Of a stretch of DNA of 64,000 bases, positions 35,236 to 45,897 are shown one piece after another. The position numbers and the translations under genes are program-made. The first letter of the stretch is position 1. The number at the start of each line of letters is the position of its first letter. Location: assembly GCA_004380135.1 (NCBI GenBank), contig QXCR01000025.1:178899-242898 (forward strand), read 5' to 3'. Under the pieces are notes generated by a model. The model was given only the letters and a program-made list of their open reading frames with translations, did no database searches and was not told the DNA's origin. This DNA is from Stemphylium vesicarium (Eukaryota > Ascomycota > Dothideomycetes > Pleosporales > Pleosporaceae).

Positions 35236-36210
35236 GAGACGCCTGAAGAACGTCTCGTTCAGTTGAACATGTGGCGTTTGGAGCTTTTGGATTCGGAAAA
35301 GGTAGCCGGTGCTTCGTCCTGCGCTTGTAGCGTCCTTTTGATGAAGCAAGCAGTAATCTGTACTAGTAGATAGCAATGAGTCGCAATAGACCAAATGATA
35401 CCCAACACAGCATTTCATTTCTCTGCTTTTGAAGGTTGCGGGCAACTGATGATCATTTCTTTGCAGGTTGGAGGTGGGGCTCCAGACCCTAGTCGACCTT
35501 TCTAGTAGCGGTGATGAGACAGTGTCCGTCACATTGACTCGTGCAAGTTCCAGGCAACCCCATATTGTACACCAGTTAAGACAAGATGTGAGGGACGCCA
35601 AGGGTCGAAGATACATCGCGCTCAGCAACTGACAGCTTCCGAAAGCCAGTTTCTTGACCAGGCCTAGGCCCAATCGTACGCTGCACGGAATGATGGATGC
35701 CGGATGCCGTTACTTTCCACGTGGGACATCCCGCTTGGCTGGGGATGTGAATCAAGGATGTGCGCCGAAAAGCAGGGACCGGTTCCTGGCCCGGGAGATC
35801 GCCCTTTTGCCGTTGCAGCGCGGCAATTAGCTAGGCATCCCGTCTTTCTCCCAATTTTTTCCTACCCCCCCTGTAAGGTTTGAAATTTTATCTGCTCTCT
35901 CGTCTTTCGTATCGATCCTTTCATTCCCTTGTCTCTCAAAAGGAACAAAACCCTCTGCAAGAGCCCATTCGAATCGAGTTTAACTCTCTCTTATCTCACT
36001 CAAACGACTCGTTCACCACCAACTAAAGAATATCTATACCTTTTCTGGACGATCGCCGTCGAGTGCCCCCGAGAAAAACCCCCGTCAAACCCATTCGTTG
36101 TGCAAAAAAAGAAGAGAAAAACTCCACCACCACCGCAGTACTTCCATCATCGGACCGACAGACAGATCACCGACTCCAAACTCAAACAACAAAAAAGAGA
36201 GTAACCAATC
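35236..36210. other. Intergenic, RSE1 3' flank and EthD-like gene leader
   Basis: No gene is supported. The last 300 bases are rich in C, A and T, with pyrimidine runs and then A-rich sequence before the ATG at 36211, consistent with a transcribed leader. Confidence 0.5.
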
Positions 36211-36639
36211 ATGCCAAACTCCACCCCAGCAACAACAAGCACAAAATACCCCTTCATCCTCACTACAGTCGCAACCCGCAAAGCCGGGACCACCCGCTCA
36301 GCCTTCTACACGCACAACGAAACCATCTACGCCCCGCTTCTGCAAAAAGCCGCCGGAAAGGTGCACCCTCTGTCGTGGAACCGGCAGTACCATGTCGACG
36401 ACGCCGAGTGCCCGACGGGGCTTTCACGCGTGCTGATTGGCGGCAGTGCGGACGAGGGCATGGATTGGGACTGCATGGGCGAGATGGTGTTTGAGGACGA
36501 GCTGCATTTGCAGCAGTTTATCACGTTTATGCACAGTGATGATGCGCTGGAGGTGTTAGCTGAGGAGGAGAAGTTTGTGGAGTTGGGGTTGACGAAGTTG
36601 GTTGTTATGAGGAGGGGGGTTAGTGAGAGGAAGGTGTAG
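36211..36639 (+). CDS. Small EthD-like (dimeric alpha-beta barrel) protein
   Basis: An intronless frame of 142 aa starting at an ATG after an A-rich leader. The order of elements fits the EthD-type ferredoxin-like fold: a beta strand FILTTVATRKAG, a helix FYTHNETIYAPLLQKAAG, the strand PLSWNRQYHV, then MVFEDELHLQQFITFMHSDDA and a final strand TKLVVMRRG. Proteins of this group form dimeric barrels and include decarboxylases, cyclases and EthD-like proteins of unknown function. No catalytic residue can be named here. Assignment to the fold is moderate and the activity is unknown. Confidence 0.72.
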   Translation: MPNSTPATTSTKYPFILTTVATRKAGTTRSAFYTHNETIYAPLLQKAAGKVHPLSWNRQYHVDDAECPTGLSRVLIGGSADEGMDWDCMGEMVFEDELHLQQFITFMHSDDALEVLAEEEKFVELGLTKLVVMRRGVSERKV

Positions 36640-37223
36640 GAGAGAGCGGTGTGGGGTTGCTTGTGGGGTTTGGGAACAGGTGTTGAAGCGTTGGGTTTGC
36701 TTGCTTTCTTTCTTCCCTTCTCTTTTGCGTTATTATAGATTGATAGAATTGGGTTTTATGTACTTGGGTTGCGTTGTAGGAATACGATCTTTTTTTCTAC
36801 GGATGAGTTGGAAAGTCATATCTAGCCTTTTCTCTCTTCCATGATGAAGCGAGAAAGTGACTGTAGTTCAGCATGCGTATGCACGTCTCGGAGCTGTCTC
36901 CGGCCGAACCAGCTAATGAAGTACAGGTAATCCTGTCTCTCGGATTTGGCTCATGTAATCAGCGGTACCTATCGAGCATGTGCATATCAACGAAAAGCTT
37001 GGAAGGGAGAGAGAATAGGAGTGTATGATTTCTACATGCTCTAGAATAGTACCATCCCATGCGGGTGTTGGATGACACAGCTCGGATAGATAACATACCA
37101 TATTCCGCGTATGCATCCAACTCCTCACATCATGAGATTCGAAACTCAACCCGCATCATCCCCGGCTGATAGCAAGCAGCCATCGCCACCCAAACACCCG
37201 TGTAAACCCCACTATTCATCTCT
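36640..37223. other. Convergent 3' intergenic region
   Basis: T-rich 3' flank of the EthD-like gene and the 3' flank of the mucin-like gene. No gene is supported. Confidence 0.5.
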
Positions 37224-38144
37224 TCAAAGTACCATGAGCCCAAACACCAGCTGTACAACCACAACCCCTCCAACTAGCGCCCTAGTAACTCCATTACTCC
37301 TCCCCACATTCCCCGCCCCAACCGCCAAATCCTTATATTTCTCCAAATGATACCCATTTGACCCCGCAATCACAACATCGAAGTCCCACTCCTTGTACCC
37401 CGTATTCGTAGCACCTATGACAGGCAGCGCTTCGCCCCAAAGCGCGCATTTGATGACGGTTCGGCTCGTCGCGTCGTGGCACCTCGGACCGAGATTGATG
37501 GACGGCGAGCGCTCGAAGTAGATGTTGAAGCCCTGGCAGATCTGCTCTTCGTCTTGACCCTCTGCATCATCTGTGAGCTGCGGGGAACCCGGATGGCCCG
37601 GTGTATTAGTAGTGATGTCCCTGTTGCTAGGCTGATGGGTTCGCTGGCCGTGCTCGCCGCATCTTCTCGCACACTCGAGCGTGTCGTAGGATTGTAGCTC
37701 GTAGTGGCCGAGATAGTTTGCGCCGACGTAGGACCCGGTTTTCAATCCGAAGCTGAGGGTGTAGTCTGGGGGCACTGTTGCATTGGATGCTGCATCCTGG
37801 ATTGAGGGCGAGTCGTAGAATCCCCACATGTTGTCGTGCTTCGGGATGGGGCCGTAACCTGCGGGTTGGGCGGCGCAGTCGCCTTGGGTGTTTTGGACGA
37901 TTACTGTAGGAGCGGGTGTGCTGGACTGTACAGTTGCTGTAGCAGTGGATGTGGTGGATTGCACAACTACTGTAGTAGTGGATGTGCTGGACTGCACAGT
38001 TACTGTAGTAATGAATATATTGGGCTGCACACGCAGTGTCATGGTCGGTTCAAGTTTGATGCCAGCCATATCGAAAATGGGAAGCTCCGTCATCCACGGA
38101 GCGGCCGTCGCTGCAATTATACTGAGGCTGGAAGTATTCGCCAT
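37224..38144 (-). CDS. Mucin-like, Cys-containing surface protein, probably GPI-anchored
   Basis: The frame is open for 306 codons, but a better model removes a 29-codon intron at 37571-37657, giving exons 38144-37658 and 37570-37224 and 277 aa. That intron would use a GC donor (GCGAGC), contains a TACTAAT branch-like motif and ends in CACAG. It joins LECARRC to DDAEGQDEEQICQGFNIYFE. Residues 47-87 carry four copies of an 11-residue Thr/Ser/Val/Gln unit. The following domain holds conserved-looking Cys pairs (PAN-like) and the run GYKEWDFDVVIAGSNGY. The hydrophobic C-terminus looks like a GPI-attachment signal. The N-terminus (MANTSSLSIIAATAA) is only weakly signal-like, so an upstream exon is possible. 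The function is unknown; it is likely a cell-surface protein. Confidence 0.7.
   Translation of the reverse strand: MANTSSLSIIAATAAPWMTELPIFDMAGIKLEPTMTLRVQPNIFITTVTVQSSTSTTTVVVQSTTSTATATVQSSTPAPTVIVQNTQGDCAAQPAGYGPIPKHDNMWGFYDSPSIQDAASNATVPPDYTLSFGLKTGSYVGANYLGHYELQSYDTLECARRCGEHGQRTHQPSNRDITTNTPGHPGSPQLTDDAEGQDEEQICQGFNIYFERSPSINLGPRCHDATSRTVIKCALWGEALPVIGATNTGYKEWDFDVVIAGSNGYHLEKYKDLAVGAGNVGRSNGVTRALVGGVVVVQLVFGLMVL
37884..38006 (-). repeat. 33-bp tandem coding repeat (11-residue Thr/Ser units)
   Basis: About 3.7 imperfect copies of a 33-base unit encode TVxVQSSTSTx-type segments in the mucin-like gene. The copies differ by several substitutions, so the array is diverged rather than freshly amplified. 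Confidence 0.85.
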
Positions 38145-39479
38145 GGTGATTTCGGTGTGTTCAAGGAATTTCGACGCTTTGCCAGTGTGTGAGACCCTTC
38201 ATGTTCCATTTTGGCCGTAGTACGGTAGCGATACATGTGGTTTGCTCTGCACCACTGTAATGCAACGCCACTGCTGCGATTCGATGGAGTGTGTCTGTGC
38301 GACTACAGGATAGTCATAGTTTCGCAGCATTCGGTAGAAATGCGGATGCATCAGAAAACTATCTATGAAATGGACGGCGATGAAAGAGTCTGGTTTGTCA
38401 TTCGTGGTGGTCGAACCTGGGTTGAATGAAGAAAGTACCGCTACCGTTACTTACTTCGTATCGAACATATCGGCTTACCCTGCATAACTTCTTGATATCA
38501 TTCCTTCCACGCGAAGAGAGAAGATTGAAGGTGGAAAGCCAGGTCCTTTTCATACGGCGCTCTACCCGATCCTGCCCCTTTCTTCATTGGCAGTGTTGAG
38601 TCACCGCGAGTCCGGCGCATCAGCGACAAACCGAGCGACTATGCAAAAGTATGAGCAGACAAGAAAACGATATAATTCCATCCATAGCTTCTAGAGGAGT
38701 CGTGCGCGAAGACAGAATAGACAAGGGAAAATTGAAGAGAGGTAAATTACAGCAACGAGTCCAGCAGCAGTGCTAACCCACATCCACCCATCCACCCTTT
38801 TACCACATCACAACCCATCCGCCGAATCATCGTCATAAACCCACCCCCAAACCCCCAGATCCCCTCCGTAACAGTATAAAAAAAACAGGTTAACAAACCA
38901 GCACATAGCACCCCGTCCGCTAACCCGCAATCCCGAGCGCATGGTCAGTCCAGCATCGTACGACGCGCGCCAAACAGTCACCCCACCCGTGCCACATCCC
39001 GGCAGAGTCCGAGCACCAACAACCTTGCCAGTCAGGAAAATGTAGCCGCGCAGTCGCGTGTCAGACGATCGCGCGGAAAGTAGCCAATAGTGATGTAAGA
39101 ATGATTTTCGGGTCGTGCGATCTGGGGCGCTGGGATGAAGGGATTCGGGGACGGGGGATTGGGATCACGCTACTCACACGACGGTGCACAGGTTCGGCGG
39201 GCGCCGTGAGGAGGGGGATGGATAGGATTCAAGGTAGGATATAAGATGGTGGGAGGAGGTTCTTGTACTACTTTCATCATCATCATCATCCGCACATGAC
39301 CAGAAGCAGCACTGTCTAGTCACATCTAAATCAATATCAACATTGAGTAAGACACTTCGAGTATTGTTGTATCGCATCAACATAGCAAATCAAAGGAGTC
39401 TTCATACAACCAGATCCAAAGTCAACGAAGAACAAATACAACCGCATATCTATCCACCATCTACATCAACACAACAAAC
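38145..39479. other. Divergent intergenic region
   Basis: No gene is supported in these 1.3 kb between two diverging genes. A (TCA)6 microsatellite lies at 39273-39290, about 190 bases upstream of the small gene at 39480, probably in its promoter or leader. Confidence 0.5.
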
Positions 39480-39770
39480 ATGCCAGCAGTGTCGAAATCC
39501 TACCTCCCCACATTCGCCGCATTCATGGGTCCGTATTTCTTCCCTCCCTCCCTCCATCCATTCCCTTTATTTCCACCCATTCATCCGTCCATCAACACCA
39601 CTAACTGTTTTACAACAGCATTCGGCATAACCTACACCACCGTCGTCGCGGCAAAAGAAGGCGCAGCCGTAGATGGAGCTCGGTCGCGGTGGCAGGAACA
39701 ACATGCGAGAGCGAGGCAGGCATTGTCGGGGGAGTTGGGTGTGTGTGCTGCATTGAGTGAGGGGAAGTAA
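39480..39770 (+). CDS. 66-aa small protein with hydrophobic N-terminal segment
   Basis: Two exons, 39480-39528 and 39619-39770, give 66 aa. The 90-nt intron starts GTCCGT, has a CTAAC branch site and ends ACAACAG, and the join is in phase (FAAFM to AFGITYTT). Residues about 8-27 (YLPTFAAFMAFGITYTTVV) form a hydrophobic stretch that could be a membrane helix. The rest is charged and helical (ARSRWQEQHARARQAL). The family is not recognised; it resembles small mitochondrial or membrane accessory proteins only in general design. The first exon alone would read on into a frame full of Pro and Ser, which supports splicing. Confidence 0.6.
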   Translation: MPAVSKSYLPTFAAFMGPYFFPPSLHPFPLFPPIHPSINTTNCFTTAFGITYTTVVAAKEGAAVDGARSRWQEQHARARQALSGELGVCAALSEGK

Positions 39771-40767
39771 GTAGAAAAATGAGGGGTAGGATGGTGTTAG
39801 TGTTGGTGAGGGGAAGGGGAGGGGGTAATGTTCAGGAGGTGTATATAGTAGGGATTACAGGCGTTTTGTAATTATGTCTTGTTTCTTAGCGAGGGAGAGA
39901 GGGTGTTATTGGGTATGGTGACAGGGGATACAGTTTTGCGTTGGTACATGTAGAAGTGTGGTATTAGTGCTACTACAACCCACAGACCGCAGAATTAGGA
40001 GAGGAGATGGCACCGTAATGATAACGTCTACTTTTCTATTTGCACCTCTACGCTTGACACGTTTTTCACGTTTTCTATCGCCATGTTGGAATGAAAGACC
40101 GGGAGTGTATTTGATACGTAACAACGAATGCTTTAACGCGGATGAAGATGATATGGACATACAGACGAGGACAACTGTGCGGAGGGAGATTGCTTTAGTA
40201 TGGTGTGAAAAGAGCGTCAGTCAGATGGATGATGTAGGGGGAAAAGGAAGGTACGGAAGTAGTTGGGATCATTGACAACGCTCAAGTCAAACGTATGAGG
40301 GCCAAACAATCACATCACACGACAAACACTCCAAGACTTTGAACATGTATACTATATTCAACTACCACCGACTGACGTCTACATACACAATCATACTAGA
40401 CACACTTCTTGTCCATCCACCCATTCCCCCTTGACCTCGGGGTCGAGAAGTTATCTACAAGAAAATCCCAATAACCGCTAAACGCCTACCGGAAAGAGAA
40501 CAGCAAAGTACGCTTGTTGACATGGCAATCGCGCAGTACTTGGACAAACAAAGGAAAGTAGAAAAAGGAGTGCACGCTCGCTGTGGTCCAACCCCAAGTC
40601 GCGCCTAGAGGAGGAAAGCGGACTTGGGTATAGATAGTAACAAAGGGAATCGTACAATCATGTGAGCGAAAAGAAACAGTCTATGTGACGAAGCCGCGCT
40701 ATGATGACGCAGGGCTTTTCAAAACGTGCAAAGAGGTCAATGAAGGCGAAAGTGCATTAACGATAGG
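39771..40767. other. Convergent 3' intergenic region
   Basis: No gene is supported between the small gene and the bZIP 3' end. Confidence 0.5.
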
Positions 40768-42629
40768 CTATGAGTCGAGCATCGAGGTGATGTCGGATAT
40801 TCTTTGCATGGCGGGGCTCATAGCGGCAATCTTCCTCTCCAGACGCTCTGCTAGACGTGCCTCGTTGGCCTCATCAGACAGGACGAGCGAGTAGTGTGCA
40901 AAGGCCTTCTCGGGGTTGGTGAGTAGGGCCTCTTGCTCCTCAAGCGGGGCGATAGGGGCAGCGGTGGTGCGAGCGGACGAAGAGTAGTAGAGGTCATACT
41001 CAGCATCCTCCTCCTCAGCCTCGTCAACGGGAGAGGTGGCTTGCTCTGACTGGACGGGACGCTCAATGACGGGGTAGTCAGCCTTGACCTCCTCAGCAGG
41101 CGAGTCATCCTCAGCATCGAAGATGGCGCTGTATCCCTTGCCGGACATGGCCTGGGTGTCGAGGGGGTTGGAGGGACCTTCGGGAAGCTCAGTAACCGCG
41201 AAGGCTACGGGCTGCTGGAAGCTGAAACCGTTGTTGACACCCCAGTTGCCAGCGTTGGAGCCGTTGCTGTTGTTCAGGTTGAGCATGGAAAAGTCAAGCT
41301 GGGGCTCGGGGGCCATGGTCATGCTGACTTGAGGGTTCTCGGCCTGCGACATGCCGTTGAATGACTGCTGCGACTGGAAGGCGGGGGCGGGGGCAGTGGC
41401 GACGGGAGTCGAGGATGATGGCATGGAGGTCATGGGGGCCTTGGCCTGGAGAGACTCATCGCGGGAGAGCTCCTCAAGGAAGGGAGTAAAGGCCTGGTGG
41501 CGGAGCAGGCGCTCGATGAAAGCGCGGGAGCGGGCGTTCTCCTCCATGAGAAGGCGGTTCTGGGTGCGGAGCTCGTTGGCCTCGTTGACCTTCATGGCGA
41601 CCTCGCCTTCAAGCTGGCCGATGTATTCTGTGGACGTTAGCTGACTCCATGATTGTATCGATGATGATGATGCTTACCCTTTCTCCTCGAGCGGAATGCG
41701 CGAGCGGAGACCTTGTTGCGGAGCTGGCGGCGCTCCTTGGAGCTGAGCTTCTTGCCCTCCTCAGAAGCAAGCAGCCTCTCGTCCTCGTCCATATCCTCCT
41801 CGTCCTTCTTGGCGCGGATGATGTGGGGGAGGAGGCCCTGGTTGTTGTCTTGCATGGATGACGATGCGTTCTGGCTGTCGGCGCGGATCTGTGCGACGAC
41901 GCGGGTGATCATCTCCTCGGTGTGGGCGTCGCTGAGCGGGCTGGACGTCTTGCGGCTAGCCTGGCTGGTGGAAGGCAGACGGTTCTGCTGTTGCTGCTGC
42001 TGTTGTTGTTGTTGAATGGCCTGCTGCTGCTTCTGGTGGGCGATTTGCTGTGCGCGCTGCTGGTGGGCCTGCGCCTGCGCCTTGGCCATAGCAGCTTGTT
42101 GCTGATGCATACCGGGCCATACCCTGACGTTGGGAACTTCCTCTTGTGTGATGGCGCTGGGGTCGACAAAGTCGTCTTGCGAGCCCTCGTTGAAGGCAAA
42201 GCTGTTCTGGCGGTAGTCCATGCCCATGTTCATAGGGACGTCCATTGGGAGTCCGGTGTTCCATCCGCCGTTCATGATGGAGTCACCGCCCATCATGGCC
42301 ATCTCGTCCAGGCCAGTGGAGGAGAACATTGGGAAGCCGGTGTTGTAGCCGGCGCCGAGACCGGGAAGGGAGCCTGAAGGGAGGCCGGTCTGCTGCTTGA
42401 AGCGCTCGTACTCGTGGCTGGGCTTTGCGGGAGTCTGGAGGTCGTCGTCGATGTTGGTGCTGGTTGGGCTGGCCATAGTCGACGTCGCACTGGATTCACG
42501 CTTGAGGGTAGCCGGCTGGGTGGGCGAGGGCATCTGGCCAAAGTCGAAGAACTCGTTGGTGTCGACGCATTGATTGGGAAGGCCGTTGAAAGGCGCCATG
42601 GTCATGGCGGGCTGGACGGCGGTAGCCAT
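40768..42629 (-). CDS. bZIP transcription factor with polyglutamine tract
   Basis: Two exons, 42629-41678 and 41627-40768, give 603 aa. The single intron (50 nt) sits exactly at the junction of basic region and zipper, and splicing gives FRSRRKEYIGQLEGEV. The basic region (about 294-317) has the signature NKVSARAFR, and the leucine zipper covers about 318-360 (QNRLLMEENARSRAFIERLL). N-terminal to it are Gln-rich segments with a pure Q10 run (206-215) and an acidic stretch (EEDMDEDE). The C-terminal half is Ser/Pro/Asn-rich and acidic, typical of activation regions. The basic region resembles the fungal IDI-4-type/CREB-like bZIP group, but this is a resemblance only. It should dimerise and bind palindromic DNA in the nucleus; targets are unknown. 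The 390 bases upstream of its start contain no ATG on the sense strand. Confidence 0.92.
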
Positions 42630-45600
42630 GTTGTTTGTTTGACTGCTGGGGGAGTCGCGGATCGCTGTTTGAGTAGCCCGTGGGCAGACAAGGTGTAGTC
42701 TTGGGGGTGTTGTGTTGCGGGCACTGCGAGCGTGACAGGAGCGGTTAGCCTGCTGGAAAGTCGTCGTCAGCTCGTTTCTCGGCCGCCCGGTTTTGCCGGA
42801 AGGTGTGGCTGAGCCGAAGTATCCGTACCTTGGGAGCGCGTTTTTGCGATGGATTCTGCGTAGTTTTTGATGGACAGTGTCGCTGGTGTGGATTGGGGAG
42901 GGGTTGATGATGGGGCGTGGGAGTCGGGAGGGAGAGCGGCGGCGTTGGGTGAGGATGAGGGATGGGCGAGGGCCTTCTTTGCTGGGCGTGGCCGCTCCAC
43001 CGGCCGTCGGGGAGGCGTTTCACATCGAGGCGGAGTCCCCCCTCTCGAAATAGAAGGAGCAGGCCTAACCCAGTTGGTAAGGCCCGACGTCGATCAGCGC
43101 CCAGCTAACCACTACAGCGACACGCGACTGGATCTTCATTTATCCCCGGCTCCATCGCGAAGACTTGCTCGACATGGGCCAGAGATATGGCACGAAGACA
43201 AGGCACATCTAGTCTCTCCCCTCTCAACCAAGACCATGGCTATGAGCTGGATACTCTGAGTCTATTCTGGGTATATTCTGCCTGTGTCGTGATTGTGCAG
43301 CTGCACCCGCTGGGCATTACGCACTTCATGCACCCTCGGTCTTCGCGGCCACTTTGGCCGACCCCCGACGGCTTCCCCGGCCAATGACAGGCTGTCAGGC
43401 TGCACCACCACTGAGGCTGTGCTGTCATACCTGCTCCTCATTGCTCTTCATCTTGATTCTCGACATGGCTTGCGGCCTTGATTGTGGCTCGCTCTAGCCT
43501 TTCTCTGCGTCTCTTTAGCTATGCCCCCAGCGAACCATACTGGAGCCGCTTGCCAACGTCGTCGCTCTTTCCAGTAGTTCGGTGCCAGATGGTGCAGGTG
43601 CAGACGGCGCCTCAGCCACACCCTGCACTACAAACTCAGCTTCTCACTCATCCACCCATGACAAAGGCCTCGTGTACACATTCTTCCTGTGGTCATTCTC
43701 CGCACCACCGTCCGAGGGAACACCATCTAGTACAGCCGCCATTGGACTCGTACGCATGCCTTTTGAAACTTGGCCGGCGTTTACCCATCACATCCACCAT
43801 GATTCGATAGCGCTGTGTGGATGGATACCTTCACGTCAAGCCTGTCAGCACCGCCCAATGTCTGCCGCCATCCCTAATCCCTCGCTGAACCAGTGTGGCG
43901 CACCACGCACATTCGGGCTTGCCTTAAGCCGAATCTGGTAATTTCCGCCCCAGCTCGAGCGACACCGGCAGCATTGTGGTCTCGCAGAAAAATTGCGCAC
44001 CGTCACCGCAGCCACTGGCCGTCCGATCTCCAGCCCTCGATTTGCGAAACACTCGCCGCGGGCCAACAACGTCAAAGCTGTCAGTCCCTAAAGCCCGCGC
44101 GGGACTTTCCCTCCAATAGAAATACTGCGCGTGCTATCGTACAACCGGCAACCCATGGCACATAATTTGAGAGCACACAATCTTACAGATCCGCATTGAC
44201 GTACCAAGAGTCATTGAAGCGACCGCTATACTTGCACTATACTTTGCAGGTGGCCAGCTTCATGGCAATATGCATTGCGCCACGCCTTAAGCAGTTGTGC
44301 CCGTGAAGACTTGGGCGCGGGCCGCGTCATCAACACTGACGGGTAAACTTAGGAACAACGAGCCTTGAGCAGTGCAAAAAAATCGACTGCAAAACATGTT
44401 CTCGTGGCATTGAGGGTAATACTAGACGCGGGCTTACATCGGTCTTCAGCGGCGCATCACTGTCAGCCAGCATTGGCAAAACATCTAGTAAGGCTGATAA
44501 CCACCTTGGCCGGCCTTATCATCCAACATCTACACCATCTTGAGACTTCTACGATAACTTGCATGGCAGAAACCACGTTCAGCATCGGCCGATCGTTTCG
44601 TCATTGTTCTCTGTCTGGTGCCCCATCCCCCCTTCTGCAGCTTTCAGGAGGCCGCGTCAACAAATGAAAGATTTTGTGCAACTACACTCTATCAGATTCA
44701 CATTTGCTAACCACCACGTTCTAGCCACGAGGCTCCATCCATCATCCTATTCCCTATTTCCTGTTCCTAGCGTCCCGGATGCCGTCCGCCGGCTCTTTCC
44801 GCCGCAAACTACTCTGTGCTACCATACGTCACGCCGTCAGGCAGCCCGTCTCTTCATCAAAGCGACCATCTGCCGTCTCCATCTCCCCTTGTCCCAAGCG
44901 CCATGCTAATCAGCAAGCCGACCAATCTTCCGACCAGAAAATCTCTCACATAGCCACCACAACAGCATTGTCCTATGATGCCCCATCGGCCCGTTTCCAA
45001 ACCCTAAAAGGGGGACCTCACCTGGACCCCCTGGACCCTTGTACGCATCTGGAAAAGGTCTCAACCGTAGAATCGGCGAACGAGGGAGAGGAAAGCACGT
45101 TTCATATGCTTCCACGCCACACACGCAGTGTGCCGCTGTCTTGACACGAGGACCTGTCAAGGCTGCTGGACGCTCCGCTTTCGAGACAGTCTGGATGCGA
45201 CACGCGTCTCATGCGCTTTTCTGATACTGTCGCGTCTGCTGTAGTTGGCAGACTCACCAGCGAGTGTCTAGACTTCCAGCAGGGTAATTCCAGCACCGAG
45301 AGGATGTGAATGTGCTCTCTTTACATTTATTTCCCTGGGACCCATGGACTAGTGTGAACTACCGCTGTCGCACCACCGCATCTCTTTTGCTCACTCTGGC
45401 TGAAACCCACGCCTCACTCAGAGAACTTCCGACATGAACGCTGGACAGCCTCACCCACAGAGCTATGCGCGACTCCTCATGCAGTCTAGGACTACCACTA
45501 AACGCACCTTAGTCTTCAATGGGTGCACCCAGCATGCCTTCATTATCACAACCTAGAAACCATAGGCTTTAGCTATCTATGAACAAGTCGTCTGATCTTT

Positions 45601-45897
45601 GGAAAGATGTACTGCTCCTCCCGGGGCAATACCATGATCTTAATATCCTAGATCAACAAATACGTAAGGAAGGAGTGATGATGATGGAATCAAAGACTTC
45701 GTTTTGCCTCTAAAAGATTCTTTGAATACTGCGACGCATGCATTCTTGTAAACTGACAACATCATATAATTCAGAACAGTGTGCTACATACATCTATACG
45801 AAGAGAATATAACACTGAACATTGATTACAATCGAACATACTCTTCTCCGTGTAGTTATTTTGGGTGCATACTCACACAAAAATACACTATACAATA
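42630..45897. other. 3.3-kb region without a supported gene (bZIP upstream side)
   Basis: Frames on both strands are short, Ser/Pro/Arg/His-rich and domain-free. The part nearest 42630 is the upstream/leader region of the bZIP gene. Its first sense-strand ATG upstream of the start is immediately followed by TGA (43020-43025), a minimal start-stop uORF if transcribed. The remainder may be long intergenic DNA with regulatory or noncoding-RNA content; none can be proven from sequence. Confidence 0.45.
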
